From NCBI RefSeq assembly GCF_016765585.1, contig NZ_JAESWC010000001.1, positions 62,001 through 126,000 of the forward strand: DNA of 64,000 bases, written 5' to 3'. Shown here one piece after another: positions 63,227 through 64,000 of this stretch (its first letter is position 1; the number at the start of each line of letters is the position of its first letter). Both the position numbers and the translations under genes were made by a program. The notes under the pieces are model-generated. The model ran no database searches. It worked only from the letters and a program-made list of their open reading frames with translations, and was not told the DNA's origin. This DNA is from Clostridium rhizosphaerae (lineage in GTDB: Bacteria > Bacillota > Clostridia > Clostridiales > Clostridiaceae).

Positions 63227-63838
63227 TTATTTCAGCTTATACTTCTTGCACTCTCCATGCTTATTATAAATTGCGGATAGATAACTATTATCAACCATTC
63301 CAAAAATTGTATCCAGTAACCCACCTTTCAATTGTTTTGCCACTAATGCTTCAGACACATCTTCTAAAGAAACTACTCTTCTAGCTATACTGAATATTTG
63401 TTCAAAAAAATCACCTGTTCTTTCAATTTGTGCTCCATTAGCATCTAGTTCAATAACTATTCTCTTTGACATTTTGAAATGCCCTCTATCATACTCAAGT
63501 AGTATTAGAACTGGATTATATGGAAAATCAATATCGAAATCCTGTTCCAGTTTCATCAAAAATTCAAGAAAGATCTCACGTTTAAAGTAATAATCTTTGC
63601 CTTTAATAGTTATTTTCTTTTTGCTCTCATACATCCCCTCTTCCATATAACCTGGTAAATAAAAATTTATATATTCGCCAGATTTATAGTTAAAAACATC
63701 AATATAATTTAATATATACTCTTTGCACTTTCGTTGGTCAAAATCTGCAATTAGTAACCCAAAAGTAACAGGTAAGTCGGGATTCTCTCTTCTTTTAATT
63801 TCATAAACCAATCTTTCATAACTTCCTAACGCCCACAT
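63227..63838 (-). CDS. Hypothetical protein of the defence island
   Basis: A 203-residue soluble protein with mixed alpha/beta character: MWALGSYERLVYEIKRRENP, then VTFGLLIADFDQRKCKEYIL, later FPYNPVLILLEYDRGHFKMS. No recognised motif. AAAGGGG lies 9 bp before the ATG, so the start is sound. The gap 62964-63226 carries only the stem-loop at 63099, and 63839-64000 shows nothing further. Confidence 0.75.
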   Translation of the reverse strand: MWALGSYERLVYEIKRRENPDLPVTFGLLIADFDQRKCKEYILNYIDVFNYKSGEYINFYLPGYMEEGMYESKKKITIKGKDYYFKREIFLEFLMKLEQDFDIDFPYNPVLILLEYDRGHFKMSKRIVIELDANGAQIERTGDFFEQIFSIARRVVSLEDVSEALVAKQLKGGLLDTIFGMVDNSYLSAIYNKHGECKKYKLK

Positions 63839-64000
63839 GTATATTTCCCCTTTCTACTTCAAACCGATATCTATTTAACTTTTTCATTATTTCACATAAC
63901 CATGGGTCTACTTGCACTTCGTTCAGCATGATATTATGATACTAACTCCACATTATAGACATTATTTGAACCTTTTATTTCACTTATCTTATTTTTCTAC

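Noticed and set aside
1-64000. CRISPR arrays, tRNA and rRNA genes
   Set aside because: No regularly spaced direct repeats and no cloverleaf or rRNA-like sequence were found by reading both strands.

Overview
The window looks like a chromosomal segment of a low-GC, anaerobic, spore-forming Firmicute, most likely a Clostridium species. The grounds are the strong A+T bias, GGAGG-type ribosome binding sites with some TTG/GTG starts, TTGACA-17-TATAAT promoters, a GEMM-I cyclic-di-GMP riboswitch, two LexA boxes of the Firmicute type (CGAAC-N4-GTTCG), MscL, a cold-shock protein, and many small stress and acetyltransferase genes. No rRNA, tRNA or CRISPR array was seen.

Region by region. 1-12.1 kb is ordinary chromosomal content: a partial DUF2750 gene, acetyltransferase plus MFS efflux, nitroreductase, MscL, a WYL regulator, a DUF2268 metalloprotease next to a decayed MerR/TipAS regulator, a LysM/beta-propeller protein, a 5'-nucleotidase, cold-shock protein, a minimal tyrosine recombinase, an M20 peptidase and a DUF1002 protein. 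12.5-15.5 kb is a cyclic-di-GMP-controlled unit: riboswitch, terminator, a KAS-III-like protein lacking the catalytic His and Asn, then a membrane-sensing chemoreceptor. 15.7-27.1 kb has an M48 protease/YcxB pair, an SOS-controlled sigma factor, a dnaB remnant, an ArsR/AHSA1 unit with its operator, a GMC oxidoreductase, DUF2785 and a tandem GNAT. 27.6-30.3 kb is an 831-residue MFS exporter with a long inserted extracytoplasmic segment. 30.4-38.1 kb is a glycan-uptake operon (binding protein, two permeases, GH43, LacI, GH1) with two LacI-type operators. 38.4-46.8 kb has a pRiA4b ORF-3-like protein, an isoprenoid-synthase-like protein, and a secreted GH3/GH84 N-acetylglucosamine pair behind a promoter and leader terminator.

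47.8-51.3 kb holds the most striking element: a quinoprotein-type sugar dehydrogenase gene split by a roughly 2.0 kb IStron, a group I intron fused to an IS with an intact TnpB. Removing the element at its GG core restores a 453-codon frame exactly. 51.4-53.9 kb returns to ordinary genes (membrane protein, GNAT, a 52-residue protein, Nudix).

54.0-63.8 kb is a defence island: a single-chain type IIG-like restriction-methyltransferase, a reverse transcriptase of the unknown/Abi type with a helical C-terminus, an OLD-family ATPase-TOPRIM nuclease, a TIR-like NAD/nucleotide-effector gene broken by a 21-bp insertion and a C-terminal deletion, a zinc-ribbon membrane protein and an unrecognised protein. 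Several other small decayed genes and two long imperfect inverted repeats of one family (4866-5106 and 12250-12563) are scattered between the genes.
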